Positions 24,078 through 32,857 of a DNA stretch of 64,000 nt are shown piece by piece (the stretch's first letter is position 1; every line of letters begins with the position of its first letter). Location of the stretch: positions 2,232,001-2,296,000 of the forward strand of contig NZ_RBKT01000001.1 in the NCBI RefSeq assembly GCF_003633685.1, written 5' to 3'. The position numbers and the translations under genes are program-made. Source of the stretch: Micromonospora pisi (GTDB lineage: Bacteria; Actinomycetota; Actinomycetes; Mycobacteriales; Micromonosporaceae). The notes below the pieces were generated by a model. It had not been told where the DNA came from. It made no database searches and was given only the letters and a program-made list of their open reading frames with translations.

Positions 24078-24770
24078 ATGACTGTGTGGGACCGGCCTGA
24101 CCCGCCACATCCTCCCGTGCCGCTCGACCGGGAGCGGATCGTCGCCGCCGCCATCGCCCTGGCCGACGAGGGCGGGCTGGAGGCGGTGTCGGTGCGCAAG
24201 GTCGCCGCCCGGCTGAACGCCGGCCCGATGCGGCTGTACGGATTCATCTCCACCAAGGACGAGCTGTTCGACCTCATGGTGGACGAGGTCCACGCCGAGA
24301 TTCTCCCCGAGCAGCAGCCGAGTGACTGGCGGGAGGCTCTGCGCATCCTCGCCTACCGCACCAGGCAGGCCGTTCTCCGCCACGAATGGCTGGCCGACCT
24401 GCTTGGCGGCCGTCCGACCCTGGGCCCGAACGGCCTCGCCGTGACCGAGGCCAAGCTGGCCGCCCTCGACGGCCTGGCCGACATCGACACCGTCATGCGC
24501 GCTGTGGAGACTGTCGGCGCCTACTTCACGGGCGCGATCAGGCGTGAGATCGCGAACCTGCGGGCCGAGCGTGCCACAGGCCTGTCCAAGCGCGACTGGC
24601 AGCGCGCCCACGGCCCGCATGTGACGAGAATGTTGGCCACGGGCCGCTTCCCGGCGCTGGCCAAGGCCGTGCACGACGGCACGGACGTGGACGCCGAAGC
24701 ATCCTTCGCGACCGGCCTGGAGTGGGTCCTCGACGCCGTGGCCGCCAAACTCACCCGACCGCCAGCGTGA
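24078..24770 (+). CDS. TetR family regulator with Tet-repressor C-terminal domain
   Basis: A 230-residue regulator. The N-terminal helix-turn-helix is at about residues 18-65 (RERIVAAAIALADEGGLEAVSVRKVAARLNAG ending in LYGFISTKDELFD). The C-terminal part (WREALRILAYRTRQAVLRHEWLADLL, then LGPNGLAVTEAKLAAL) matches the TetR_C_1 family of the classic tetracycline repressor. GGAG five bases before ATG 24078 fixes the start. It is divergent from the TetX-like gene with only 51 bases and two palindromes between them, so it probably represses that gene and itself. Confidence 0.88.
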   Translation: MTVWDRPDPPHPPVPLDRERIVAAAIALADEGGLEAVSVRKVAARLNAGPMRLYGFISTKDELFDLMVDEVHAEILPEQQPSDWREALRILAYRTRQAVLRHEWLADLLGGRPTLGPNGLAVTEAKLAALDGLADIDTVMRAVETVGAYFTGAIRREIANLRAERATGLSKRDWQRAHGPHVTRMLATGRFPALAKAVHDGTDVDAEASFATGLEWVLDAVAAKLTRPPA

Positions 24771-24886
24771 CACTCAACTCATGCCGAATATGAGCGAGAC
24801 CGGGGTCGGTGAGGATGGCGCAGGGCTACTGGGTGAGTTACGAGGGAGCGTGCATCCTTAACTTCGGGATTCCGAGGTCGGCCGTC

Positions 24887-24934
24887 CTGCGTCGGTGGCG
24901 AGGGCCGTGACCGGGCTGACCCGCGACGCACGCT
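24887..24934 (-). pseudogene. remnant matching the 3' end of an ABC permease gene
   Basis: This stretch nearly duplicates 26059-26105, the last 15 codons of the FtsX-type permease gene. Read on the minus strand it encodes RASRVSPVTALATDA, the same C-terminal residues as the intact gene, but here the stop codon is lost and the frame runs on for nine residues (GRPTSESRS). Upstream of the match, homology ends abruptly. It is a scar of a duplication, deletion or insertion that left the nitronate monooxygenase gene between the two copies. Confidence 0.65.
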
Positions 24935-25000
24935 AGTTGAAACCACCACTCATCCTCGGCGGACGTCTCAAGCGGCCAACGACACAGGAGTGATGTGCGA

Positions 25001-25963
25001 ATGCCATTGTCGACGGAGTTCACGGCGCTGTGTGGGGTGCGGCACCCGATCGTGCTGGCGCCGATGGGCGGGTCGGCCGGTGGCGCGTTGGCGGCGGCCG
25101 TCTCTCGCGGCGGCGGCCTCGGGATGCTCGGCGCGGCTGCCGGGGATCGGGAGTGGCTGGATCGTGAGGCGCCGATCGTCGCCTCGGGCACGGACCAGCC
25201 GTGGGGTGTCGGCTTCCTCACCTGGGCAATCGATGTTGGTGCGGTGGAGCATGCGCTGGCGTACGGCCCAACGGCGGTGATGTTCTCCTTCGGCGATCCG
25301 AGCCCGTTCGTGGAACCTGTCCGTCAGGCGGGGAAGGTTCTGATCATCCAGGTCACCGATCTGGAGGAGGCTCGGCAGGCCGTGGACCTGGGCGCCGATG
25401 TCATCGTGGCGCAGGGCACCGAGGCCGGCGGGCATGGAGCCCGGCGGGGGCGGTCCACACTGCCGTTCGTACCCGTCGTGGTGGATCTCGCGGCGCCGGT
25501 GCCGGTGCTGGCGGCCGGCGGAATCGCCGACGGCCGGGGCCTCGCCGCAGCCCTCGCCCTGGGCGCTGCCGGAGCCGTGATCGGCACCCGTTTCCAGGCC
25601 ACCACCGAGGCGCTCGTCGCACCCGACATAACCAGGGCGATCATCGAGGGACGAGGGCAGGACACCGAACGCAGCAGTGTGCTGGACATCGTCCGGGGCT
25701 CCCGATGGCCGTCGAGATACACCGCCCGTACCCTCGGCCACCCTCACCTCGACCGATGGCGCGGTCGCGAGGCCGAACTCGTCGGCGACGCCCAGGCCGG
25801 ACCGGACTACCAGGAAGACGTGGCACGTGGCGCGATACCTCCGCTGCCGATCTGGGCCGGCGAGGCCATCGACCTCATCACCGACCTGCCGTCCGCAGCC
25901 GACCTGGTCACCACCCTCGCCGCCCAGGCCGAGGACGCCCTGAACCGAGCCGGAAGACGCTGA
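25001..25963 (+). CDS. nitronate monooxygenase (2-nitropropane dioxygenase family)
   Basis: A 320-residue TIM-barrel flavoenzyme that oxidises alkyl nitronates such as propionate 3-nitronate. Family marks: HPIVLAPMGG near residue 14-23, the AQGTEAGGHG loop (about 139-148) with the catalytic His, and the FMN-phosphate binding VLAAGGIADGRGLAAAL and GTRF segments. AGGAG lies at 24986-24990; the GTG at 24995 is only four bases away and the ATG at 25001 ten, so either start may be used. The gene lies between the TetR-type gene and the FtsX gene and ends at a very strong terminator. Confidence 0.85.
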   Translation: MPLSTEFTALCGVRHPIVLAPMGGSAGGALAAAVSRGGGLGMLGAAAGDREWLDREAPIVASGTDQPWGVGFLTWAIDVGAVEHALAYGPTAVMFSFGDPSPFVEPVRQAGKVLIIQVTDLEEARQAVDLGADVIVAQGTEAGGHGARRGRSTLPFVPVVVDLAAPVPVLAAGGIADGRGLAAALALGAAGAVIGTRFQATTEALVAPDITRAIIEGRGQDTERSSVLDIVRGSRWPSRYTARTLGHPHLDRWRGREAELVGDAQAGPDYQEDVARGAIPPLPIWAGEAIDLITDLPSAADLVTTLAAQAEDALNRAGRR

Positions 25964-25978
25964 CAGACACCGGCAGGG

Positions 25979-26046
25979 CCGTGATCGTCAGGTGCTCAGC
26001 CGCCCTCCACAGAACGTGTCGGGGGCTGAGCACCTGACGATCACGG
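25979..26046. terminator. 23-base perfect inverted repeat, bidirectional terminator
   Basis: Arms at 25979-26001 and 26024-26046 are exact complements (CGTCAGGTGCTCAGCC core) with a 22-base loop. It lies between the convergent nitronate monooxygenase and FtsX genes. It is the longest perfect stem I noticed here. Confidence 0.8.
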
Positions 26047-26056
26047 AAGACGAACG

Positions 26057-28621
26057 TCAGGCGTCGGTGGCCAGGGCCGTGACCGGGCTGACCCGGGAGG
26101 CGCGGCGGGCCGGCAGCACCCCGGCCACGGCGGTCAGCGCGATCAACGCCAGGAAGACCCCGATCAGCGGCAGCACCGGCAACTCCAGCGGCGCGTTCGC
26201 CCCGAGCGCCTCGACCGTCAGCCAGGCGTACGGGACGCCGAGCAGCAGACCAAGGGTCGCGCCGATCAGACCGTAGAGTCCCGCCTCGGCGGTGAGCATG
26301 ATCCGTAGGCTGGCCCGGGAGAGGCCGACCGCCCGGAGCAGGCCGGACTCACGTACCCGTTCGACCACCGAGAGCGCGGTGGTGGTGCCAACGCCGACGA
26401 CCGCGATCAGCACGGTCAGGCCGATCAGCCCGAGCGCCACCCCGAGCATCGCGTCGACCAGCCCGTTGATCTCGTCCCGCTGGTCGGCCAGGACCGTCAC
26501 TCCGACCCCGTCCGCCCCGGTGACGGCCTGCCGCAACGCCTTCTGCGCCGCGTTGCGGCCATCTTCGCCGGCCTTGGTCGCATCGGCGAGCAACCCGACG
26601 TAGCCGGCCGTCGCGCCGAGCCGGTCCAGATCGGCGGAGTCGACCACGACACCGGACCCCAGCGGGGTGTTGCCGGGCAGGATCGCGGCGACCCCCACCT
26701 CGATCTTCCGCTGCTCGCGGGTCAGCACGACCCGGTCACCGGCCCGCAGTCCGGAGTACCGGGCGACGTACGCGGGGAGCACCACCCGGCCCGGCCCGAG
26801 ATCGGCGAGCCGGCCCGAGCGTACGTCGAGCTTGTCCAGTTCCGGCAGGGCCGCCAGGTCGAGGTCGGTAGCACCGAACCTGGTCTCGCCACCGCCGGCC
26901 GACCCCGTTCCGCTCGAACCGGGCAGGCTCACACCCACCCCGTCCAGCCGCCGGTACGGAGCCACATGCGTCAGCTCGCCACGCCCCCGTACCCCGTCGA
27001 CCACCGCCGACGGCAGGAGGCTGCCGTCACTCGTCGACAGCTCGAAGTCGGCCGGAGCCGAAAGGGCCATCTCCCGGTCGGCGAGTGCCCGCATCGACGC
27101 GCCACCGACCAGGACCCCGGCGATCAGTGTCACGCCGAGCGCGACGACCACCGAGACCGCGGCGGCCCGTCGGGGTGCCCCGCCGATCCCGCCGACCGCC
27201 AGCCGGCCGACCGGGCCGAGTTGGCGCAGCGGCCACCCCACCAGCCAGAGCACCGGCCGGACCAGCACCGGCCCGAGGGCGACCAGGGCGAAGAAGGCGA
27301 GGGTGCCGGAAACGACCACCAGGGCCAGGGCCGGCACCGCGTCGTACTCCAGCGCCTCCGGCTCGGGAAGCTGGGTGAAGACCAGCAGCACCGTCATGCC
27401 GGCGCCGGCCGTCAGCAGCAGACCGAGCACCAGCCGGACCAGCCCGACATCGCGCCGCCCCGAGGTGGTGCTCGCCGCCCGCAGCGCCTCCAGCGGGGCG
27501 ACCCGGGCCGCGGAGAACGCCGGCGCCAGCACCGCGAGCAGGGTGATGAGGGTCGCGCCGGCCACCACCGCCACGGCGGGGAGCAGCGGGAAGCCCGGCG
27601 ACGCGACGGTCAGGCCGAATGCCCGCAGGGCCAACGCCAGAGCGTGCCCGAACGCGAGCGCGACCGCCACGCCGACCGTGCCGGTGACCAGGCCGGTGAG
27701 CGCCCCCTCGAAGGCGAGCGCCCGGGCCAGTCCGCCCTGGCCGGCGCCGATCGCCCGCAGCAGCGCGAGTTGCCGCATCCGCTGGGCGAAAACGATCCGG
27801 AAGGTCGAGGTCGCCACCAGCGCCGCAGCGGCCACCGCGACCCCGATGAACATGCCGACCAGGACGAAGACCATTTTCAGCCGGTCGACCACCCCCTTCG
27901 CCTCAGCGGTCCGCACCTCGGCACCGGTACGCACCGGCGGGCGATCCCCGCCGGCCGCCGCCACGATTCGGTCCACCTGTTTGCGTACCGCCGTCAGGCT
28001 GGCACCGGGCGCCAGGCGCAGGTCGATCTGCCGCACGTGCTCCTGGGCGCCGAGCGCCGACACGAAGCCGTCCGGGGCGTACGCGTCCTGCCCGAAGTCC
28101 TGGTCGGCCTCGACCAGGCCGGTGACGGTCATCCTGATCGGCGGGGCCTCCGGCTCGATCCGGGCGGTGGTGACCGCACCGACGGCGAGCCCCAACCGCT
28201 CGGCGGTACGGGCAGTGACCGCGATCTCGTTCGCCGCGTCCGGGTAGCTGCCCTGGGTCACCCGGGCCAACGCCAACGGGCCGGTCCCCGGGTCGCCGCT
28301 CAACCGGAGCCAGCTACCGCCCGAACCCCCGATCTGGAGGCCCGCATCGAGGCGGCCGACCGCCTCGGCGACCCCGGGCAGTTCGCGCACCTGCCGCAGG
28401 ACCGACACGGTGGTGGCGTTGCCCTCGGCATCGCCCACCACCAGATCGGCCGCGGCCGGTGTGCTGGCGCCGGTGGCCTCCACGGTCCGGGCCACGATCT
28501 GCTGGGCCAGCACCGCGGCGAAGACGACGAACGACGCGACCAGGATCGCCAGGCCGGTCAGGAGCAGTCGACTCGGGCGCCGGGCCACGCCGCCCAACTG
28601 GGTCCGCAGCAGCGCCCTCAT
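26057..28621 (-). CDS. ABC transporter permease, FtsX/MacB type
   Basis: An 854-residue permease with the duplicated FtsX plan: an N-terminal membrane helix, an outside MacB-type domain, three membrane helices with a first FtsX domain (about residues 265-390), two further helices, a second outside domain, and three C-terminal helices with a second FtsX domain (about 735-850, ending RASRVSPVTALATDA). Its ATG overlaps the stop of the ATPase gene (ATGA). Together they form an exporter of the antimicrobial-peptide or lipid-stress type, encoded divergently from a sensor kinase/response regulator pair. A second copy of its last 50 bases lies at 24887-24934. Confidence 0.88.
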   Translation of the reverse strand: MRALLRTQLGGVARRPSRLLLTGLAILVASFVVFAAVLAQQIVARTVEATGASTPAAADLVVGDAEGNATTVSVLRQVRELPGVAEAVGRLDAGLQIGGSGGSWLRLSGDPGTGPLALARVTQGSYPDAANEIAVTARTAERLGLAVGAVTTARIEPEAPPIRMTVTGLVEADQDFGQDAYAPDGFVSALGAQEHVRQIDLRLAPGASLTAVRKQVDRIVAAAGGDRPPVRTGAEVRTAEAKGVVDRLKMVFVLVGMFIGVAVAAAALVATSTFRIVFAQRMRQLALLRAIGAGQGGLARALAFEGALTGLVTGTVGVAVALAFGHALALALRAFGLTVASPGFPLLPAVAVVAGATLITLLAVLAPAFSAARVAPLEALRAASTTSGRRDVGLVRLVLGLLLTAGAGMTVLLVFTQLPEPEALEYDAVPALALVVVSGTLAFFALVALGPVLVRPVLWLVGWPLRQLGPVGRLAVGGIGGAPRRAAAVSVVVALGVTLIAGVLVGGASMRALADREMALSAPADFELSTSDGSLLPSAVVDGVRGRGELTHVAPYRRLDGVGVSLPGSSGTGSAGGGETRFGATDLDLAALPELDKLDVRSGRLADLGPGRVVLPAYVARYSGLRAGDRVVLTREQRKIEVGVAAILPGNTPLGSGVVVDSADLDRLGATAGYVGLLADATKAGEDGRNAAQKALRQAVTGADGVGVTVLADQRDEINGLVDAMLGVALGLIGLTVLIAVVGVGTTTALSVVERVRESGLLRAVGLSRASLRIMLTAEAGLYGLIGATLGLLLGVPYAWLTVEALGANAPLELPVLPLIGVFLALIALTAVAGVLPARRASRVSPVTALATDA

Positions 28622-29394
28622 CGGGTCGCCGCCAGGGCGCGCAGGGCCTCGGTCACCGAGGCGTGGTCGGGGCGGGCGAGGTCACCGGCGATCCGGCCGT
28701 CGGCGAGCAGCACCGCCCGGTCGGCGTACGCGGCGGCCGTCGGGTCGTGGGTGACCATAACGACGGTCTGGCCGAGGTTGTGCACCGAGTCACGCAGGAA
28801 GCTGAGCACCTCGGCGCCGGAACGGGAGTCGAGGTTGCCGGTCGGCTCGTCGGCGAAGACGACCTCGGGGCGGGACGCGAGCGCCCGCGCGAGCGCCACC
28901 CGCTGCTGCTGCCCACCGGAGAGTTCGCTCGGCCGGTGACCGAGCCGGTCGCCGATGCCGAGCACCCCGACCAGGTGGGCGAGGAGTTCGCGGTCCGGCC
29001 GCTGACCGGCCAGGTCCATCGGCAGGGTGATGTTCTGTTCGGCGGTGAGCTGCGGCAGCAGGTTGAACGACTGGAAGACGAACCCGATCCGCTCCCGCCG
29101 TACGGCGGTCAGCGCCCGGTCGGACTGCTTGGTCAGGTCGGTGCCGCCGAGCAGCGCCTGCCCCGAGGTGGCGGTGTCCAGGCCAGCGAGGCAGTGCATC
29201 AGGGTGGACTTGCCCGAGCCGGACGGTCCCATGATCGCGGTGAACTCGGCCCGGCCGAATCCCACCGTGACGCCGTCCAGGGCCCGTACGGCGGTGTCAC
29301 CGCTGCCGTACACCTTGACCAGGTCGACCGCGGCCACGGCGGCCTGGGACCGGTCCTCCCGTGCGGGTGTGACGGCATGGTTTCGCGAACTCAT
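28618..29394 (-). CDS. ABC transporter ATP-binding protein
   Basis: A 258-residue LolD/MacB-class ATPase. It has Walker A GPSGSGKST (residues 56-64), Q-loop FQSFNLLPQ, signature LSGGQQQR near 161, Walker B VVFADEPTGNLD and the H-loop VTHDP. It powers the FtsX-type permease encoded by the overlapping gene. GGAGG four bases before ATG 29394 sets the start. The divergent two-component genes lie about 150 bases away, an arrangement typical of Bce/LiaRS-like cell-envelope sensing modules. Confidence 0.9.
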   Translation of the reverse strand: MSSRNHAVTPAREDRSQAAVAAVDLVKVYGSGDTAVRALDGVTVGFGRAEFTAIMGPSGSGKSTLMHCLAGLDTATSGQALLGGTDLTKQSDRALTAVRRERIGFVFQSFNLLPQLTAEQNITLPMDLAGQRPDRELLAHLVGVLGIGDRLGHRPSELSGGQQQRVALARALASRPEVVFADEPTGNLDSRSGAEVLSFLRDSVHNLGQTVVMVTHDPTAAAYADRAVLLADGRIAGDLARPDHASVTEALRALAATR

Positions 29395-29542
29395 CGATCC
29401 TCCAGCGGATGCTCAACAACTCCGCAGGAAGCTTCGCCCGCAGGCGACCGGCGGCACATCGGTCCACGGCCAGGTTCCGTCTCGCCCGACTCTGACTTTC
29501 GGCCGATCTACGCCTGCCGCCCGCTGGCTACGCTGGGTCACG

Positions 29543-30733
29543 ATGACGACCGCTCGATTCAGACACCTGTGGTTCCGCCTGGGCCAGTGCGCGGCGCTCG
29601 TGGTGATGGCCGTGCTCGGGCTACTCGACCTGCGGGTCGGCCTGATCCGGGCAGACGCCGCGACGCCGGCCCTGGTCGGGGTGGTGATGGCGGTGGCGAC
29701 GGTGCTGGTGTGGCTGCCCGCACATCCACGGAACTCGCGTCGCCTGCCTCGGGCGGCGCTGGTGCTCGCCGGTGCGTCGATCATCGTCACCCTGGTGGCC
29801 AGGGCGGTTGGACCGCCGGTCGCCACCGCTGCCAGTTGGGGGCTCGCCGAGACCTGCGGCCTGCTCGGAGTGCTCTTCGTGGTGGCCCGGCGCGGGGCCG
29901 CCGCCTGGGCGCTGGGCGCGGTGCTGGGCCTCGGCGCGGCCGTCGTCGCGCTGCCGCTGCGCAGCACGACCGGTAATGGTCTTGTCATCGCCGGCCTGTT
30001 CCTGGCGCTCTGCGCCGGTGCTTCGGCCGCTGGCGGGGTGTATCTGCGGCTGCTGGAGAACGGGCGGGAGCGGGCGGTTGCCACGGTCCGGGCCGAACAG
30101 CGCGCCGAGTTCGCCCGTGACCTGCACGACTTCATCGCCCACCACGTGACCGGGATCGTGGTCCAGGCGCAGGGCGCGCGGTTTGTCGCCGAGCAGGACC
30201 CGCAACGGGTGCTGCTCGCGTTGGAACAGATTGAGCGGGCCGGCGCGGAGACGATGACCTCGATGCGCCGGATGGTGGGAATCCTGCGTGACCCCGACGC
30301 GGCACCCGACGCGCCGCTGGCACCACTGGCCGGGGTCGCGGACCTGACCCCGCTGCTGGCCCGGTTCAACAGTTCGGCGGAGCCGACCGCCCAGCTGCAC
30401 CTGGACGGGGAACTGGACGGGATACCGGTGGAGGTCTCGACCTCCGGTTACCGGGTGGTCATGGAGGCGCTGACGAACGTACGCCAGCACGCGTCCGATG
30501 CCAAGATCGTGGATGTGGCGGTCCGCCGTACGCCGGACTGGTTGGTGGTCCGGGTGAGCGACGACGGCCCGGCACCCCGCGTCCCGGGGCCGCGCGGACA
30601 GCACGGGTACGGTCTGATCGGCCTGGCCGAACGGGTACGGGCGATCGGCGGGCAGTTCTCCGCCGGCCCCGGCATCGACGGCGGCTGGGTGGTCGACGCG
30701 CGCCTGCCGCTACGTCAGGAGGTGGACCGGTGA
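29543..30733 (+). CDS. sensor histidine kinase, HisKA_3 type
   Basis: A 396-residue membrane kinase. Five or six membrane helices fill residues 12-170; the HisKA_3 dimerisation helix with the phospho-acceptor lies in DLHDFIAHHVTGIVV (about 193-207), and the HATPase_c domain has EALTNVRQHA and GYGLIGLAERV (G2 box). It is the NarL/DesK-like type with no outside sensor domain, so it may sense the membrane itself or the neighbouring transporter. TACGCT eight bases before ATG 29543 and no Shine-Dalgarno suggest a leaderless mRNA. The GTG of the response regulator overlaps its stop. Confidence 0.88.
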   Translation: MTTARFRHLWFRLGQCAALVVMAVLGLLDLRVGLIRADAATPALVGVVMAVATVLVWLPAHPRNSRRLPRAALVLAGASIIVTLVARAVGPPVATAASWGLAETCGLLGVLFVVARRGAAAWALGAVLGLGAAVVALPLRSTTGNGLVIAGLFLALCAGASAAGGVYLRLLENGRERAVATVRAEQRAEFARDLHDFIAHHVTGIVVQAQGARFVAEQDPQRVLLALEQIERAGAETMTSMRRMVGILRDPDAAPDAPLAPLAGVADLTPLLARFNSSAEPTAQLHLDGELDGIPVEVSTSGYRVVMEALTNVRQHASDAKIVDVAVRRTPDWLVVRVSDDGPAPRVPGPRGQHGYGLIGLAERVRAIGGQFSAGPGIDGGWVVDARLPLRQEVDR

Positions 30734-31368
30734 TCCGGGTGATGATCGCGGACGATCAGGCGATGGTCCGGACCGGCTTCGGCATGATCCTCGGCGCGCA
30801 GCCGGACATGGAGCTGGTCGGCGAGGCGGCCGACGGGGTCGCGGCGGTGTCGCTGGCCCGGCAGGTGCGGCCGGACGTGGCGCTGCTGGACATCCGGATG
30901 CCCCGGATGGACGGGCTGGAGGCGTTGCGGCTGCTCGCCGGGCCGGGCGTGGTCGACCCGATCCGGGTGGTCGTGGTCACCACATTCGATCTTGACGAGT
31001 ACGTCCACACGGCGCTGCGCAACGGCGCCTGCGGTTTCCTGCTCAAGGACTCCGGGCCGGCGCTGCTGGTGGAGGCGGTCCGGGCGGCGGTCTCCGGTGA
31101 CGCGCTGATCAGCCCGTCGATCACCGTACGACTGCTGGAGCACCTCAGCCCCCCGGCACCGGCCCGGGACGACACGGGCCTGTCGCCTCGGGAGCTCGAC
31201 GTGGTGAAGCTGGCCGCCCGGGGCCTGACGAACGCCGAGATCGCCGCCCGGCTGTACATCGCCGTCGGGACGGTCAAGACACACCTGGGCAGCGTGCAGA
31301 CGAAGCTCGGCGCCCGCAACCGGGTGGAGATCGCGGCCTGGGCGTGGGAGCGCCGCCTCATCGACTGA
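30730..31368 (+). CDS. response regulator, NarL/LuxR family
   Basis: A 212-residue regulator: a receiver domain with acidic pocket D8-D9, phospho-acceptor D54 (LLDIRMP) and the Lys of LLKDS near 103, then a LuxR helix-turn-helix (about 148-205, LSPRELDVVKLAARGLTNAEIAARL). It is translationally coupled (GTGA) to the sensor kinase. It probably controls the divergent ABC exporter. Confidence 0.92.
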   Translation: MIRVMIADDQAMVRTGFGMILGAQPDMELVGEAADGVAAVSLARQVRPDVALLDIRMPRMDGLEALRLLAGPGVVDPIRVVVVTTFDLDEYVHTALRNGACGFLLKDSGPALLVEAVRAAVSGDALISPSITVRLLEHLSPPAPARDDTGLSPRELDVVKLAARGLTNAEIAARLYIAVGTVKTHLGSVQTKLGARNRVEIAAWAWERRLID

Positions 31369-31509
31369 GCCGGCGGGCCGGCCCCGGCGGGCCGGCCCCG
31401 GCCGGACCAGCATCGCCCGATCCCGCCCCCGGCCCACTTCTCGGCTGCCATCATCGCCAGAGACGACGGGGGACGTTCTCCCCGCTCACGCCGGCCGAGG
31501 AGAGGTGCG

Positions 31510-32040
31510 ATGCCCGACGAGCAGGTCCTGTCCGAATCCACCTACCACGCGGTGATCAACGCGCCGATGGAGCGGGTCGACATCGCGGAGTGGTTGTTCA
31601 ACCTCCCCGACGCCGAATACCAGCGCTGCGCTCCGCCGGACCACATCGCCGCGGGCTACACCACCACCGACGACGGCCGCCCCATGTCGATCAACGTGGA
31701 GCAGATCGGCGACGGCCTCCTCGTCCAGCACTACGTCGGCGAGATCGTCGGCCCGCACCACTGTCGGATGGTGTCCCTCTCCGACGTCTACACGGAGCAG
31801 GGACGTACCAAGGTCAAGGTCGTCTGGGATCTCAGCGTCAAGCCGATCGACGAGGGTCGCTGCGAGTACACCAACAGCGTGGTCGCGCTGACCACCGACG
31901 AGTTCCTGGACTTCATCGACCTGCACAGCATCACACTCCAGCAGGCCGCCGCCGCCCGTCAGGTCGCCTCCGCCGACCACAACAGCCGCGAGACCCCGCT
32001 CTACGCCCAGAGCATCGAACGCCGGGCCCTCAAGGAGTAA
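31510..32040 (+). CDS. SRPBCC-like protein, unknown function
   Basis: A 176-residue soluble protein. Its order of segments (YHAVINAPMERVDIAEWLFNLPD at the start, GEIVGPHHCRMVSLSDVY, TKVKVVWDLSVKP, and a long C-terminal helix) fits the START/SRPBCC lipid-cavity fold, though similarity is only at the level of layout. GAGGAGAGG lies close to ATG 31510. The stop codon TAA is made by the first bases of a dispersed repeat (GTAAGGAAGG), which suggests that repeat insertion set the present 3' end. Confidence 0.6.
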   Translation: MPDEQVLSESTYHAVINAPMERVDIAEWLFNLPDAEYQRCAPPDHIAAGYTTTDDGRPMSINVEQIGDGLLVQHYVGEIVGPHHCRMVSLSDVYTEQGRTKVKVVWDLSVKPIDEGRCEYTNSVVALTTDEFLDFIDLHSITLQQAAAARQVASADHNSRETPLYAQSIERRALKE

Positions 32041-32090
32041 GGAAGGGCCCCTTGTTATCGCTTTCGGTAGAGGAAGGGCCCCTTCCTAAC
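32037..32090 (-). repeat. GGGCCC-rich interspersed repeat, copy 1
   Basis: About 54 bases with two GGAAGGGCCCCTT blocks separated by GTTATCGCTTTCGGTAG. This copy is in reverse orientation relative to those at 51282, 53914 and 60302. Its left end supplies the stop codon of the SRPBCC-like gene. Confidence 0.8.
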
Positions 32091-32105
32091 CCGGCGGCGG
32101 CGCGC

Positions 32106-32139
32106 GGGGAGTGCGGCGTGACGGGGAGTGCGGCGTGAC
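32106..32139. repeat. 17-base tandem duplication
   Basis: Two exact copies of GGGGAGTGCGGCGTGAC side by side, between the interspersed repeat and the next gene. Confidence 0.7.
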
Positions 32140-32294
32140 GGGGGCAGCGGGCGGACGACGCACCGGATCACGTTTGCGCTGGCCAGCACGGCGATTGAGT
32201 CGGCCAGCGGACACTTCTCACCGACGATCTGCATGGAACCATAAGCTCACGGTAATTGCTTAGCTACCCAGCGATTGCGTCGGTTGGGAGTGCC

Positions 32295-32627
32295 ATGCAC
32301 GAATTGGCGGACAAGAACAAGTACGTCGCGTTCCTGTTCATGAAGATCAGCCCTGAGTACTTCGCCCTCGGCCGTGAGGGCATCCACGAGGTCTCCGCCG
32401 GCCACGCCCGAGAGATGGGCAAGTACGCCAAGCAGCTCACCCACGTCGTGTGCAGCGGGGTGGACGCCCGGTACGACCAGGTCACCATGGTCGAGGCGGA
32501 CTCCCTGGAGGAGATCCACGCGGCGGCGACCGACTTCCGGATGGGCGCGAAGGCCCGGTACATCGAGATCGTCGACATCGTGGTCGGCATGAAGGCCCCG
32601 CCGCGCGGTCTGGCAAAACGCGCATAG
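32295..32627 (+). CDS. small alpha-beta barrel-like protein, unknown function
   Basis: A 110-residue soluble protein with the alternating strand-helix layout of dimeric ferredoxin-like (ABM/EthD) proteins: KYVAFLFMKISPEYF, a helix (HEVSAGHAREMGKYAKQL), THVVCSGVDARYDQVTMVEADSLEEIHAAATDF, and a final strand IEIVDIVVG. GGGAG precedes ATG 32295. No catalytic residue is apparent. The 250 bases upstream hold a repeat and AT-rich promoter-like sequence near 32230-32265. Confidence 0.6.
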   Translation: MHELADKNKYVAFLFMKISPEYFALGREGIHEVSAGHAREMGKYAKQLTHVVCSGVDARYDQVTMVEADSLEEIHAAATDFRMGAKARYIEIVDIVVGMKAPPRGLAKRA

Positions 32628-32703
32628 GACAACTCCCCGGCACGTCGGGAAGAGGATTTCGCGGGCGACAGGACCGGCCAGCCGCGCCGGGGCGGCGAAA
32701 CCG

Positions 32704-32754
32704 GTTCCCGTACCGGCGGCCAGGCAACACCAGCCGGCCGCCGGTACGGGGAAC
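32704..32754. terminator. long hairpin between convergent genes
   Basis: Arms GTTCCCGTACCGGCGGCC (32704-32721) and its complement with one bulged base (32736-32754), 14-base loop. It follows the small alpha-beta gene. Confidence 0.7.
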
Positions 32755-32816
32755 AGTCACCGGTGCAGGGACGCGTCGAAGTCCACCAGACGGCCATTAC
32801 CGGCGTCGAGTCCGGA

Positions 32817-32845
32817 CCGCCACGCCCGCGAGCAGGGCGTGGCGG
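32817..32845. terminator. 11-base perfect hairpin
   Basis: CCGCCACGCCC, a seven-base loop, and the exact complement. It lies just beyond the 3' end of the CocE-like gene and should stop its minus-strand transcript. Confidence 0.65.
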
Positions 32846-32857
32846 CGGCGCGGTGGC

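Noticed and set aside
24784-24864. 26-codon ORF between the TetR-type gene and the permease remnant
   Set aside because: No ribosome binding site, no hydrophobic or conserved feature, ends in decayed sequence.
26667-28939. Two long plus-strand frames opposite the FtsX permease gene
   Set aside because: Ser/Thr/Arg-rich or Gly/Arg/Gln-rich low-complexity translations; the FtsX family match lies on the other strand.
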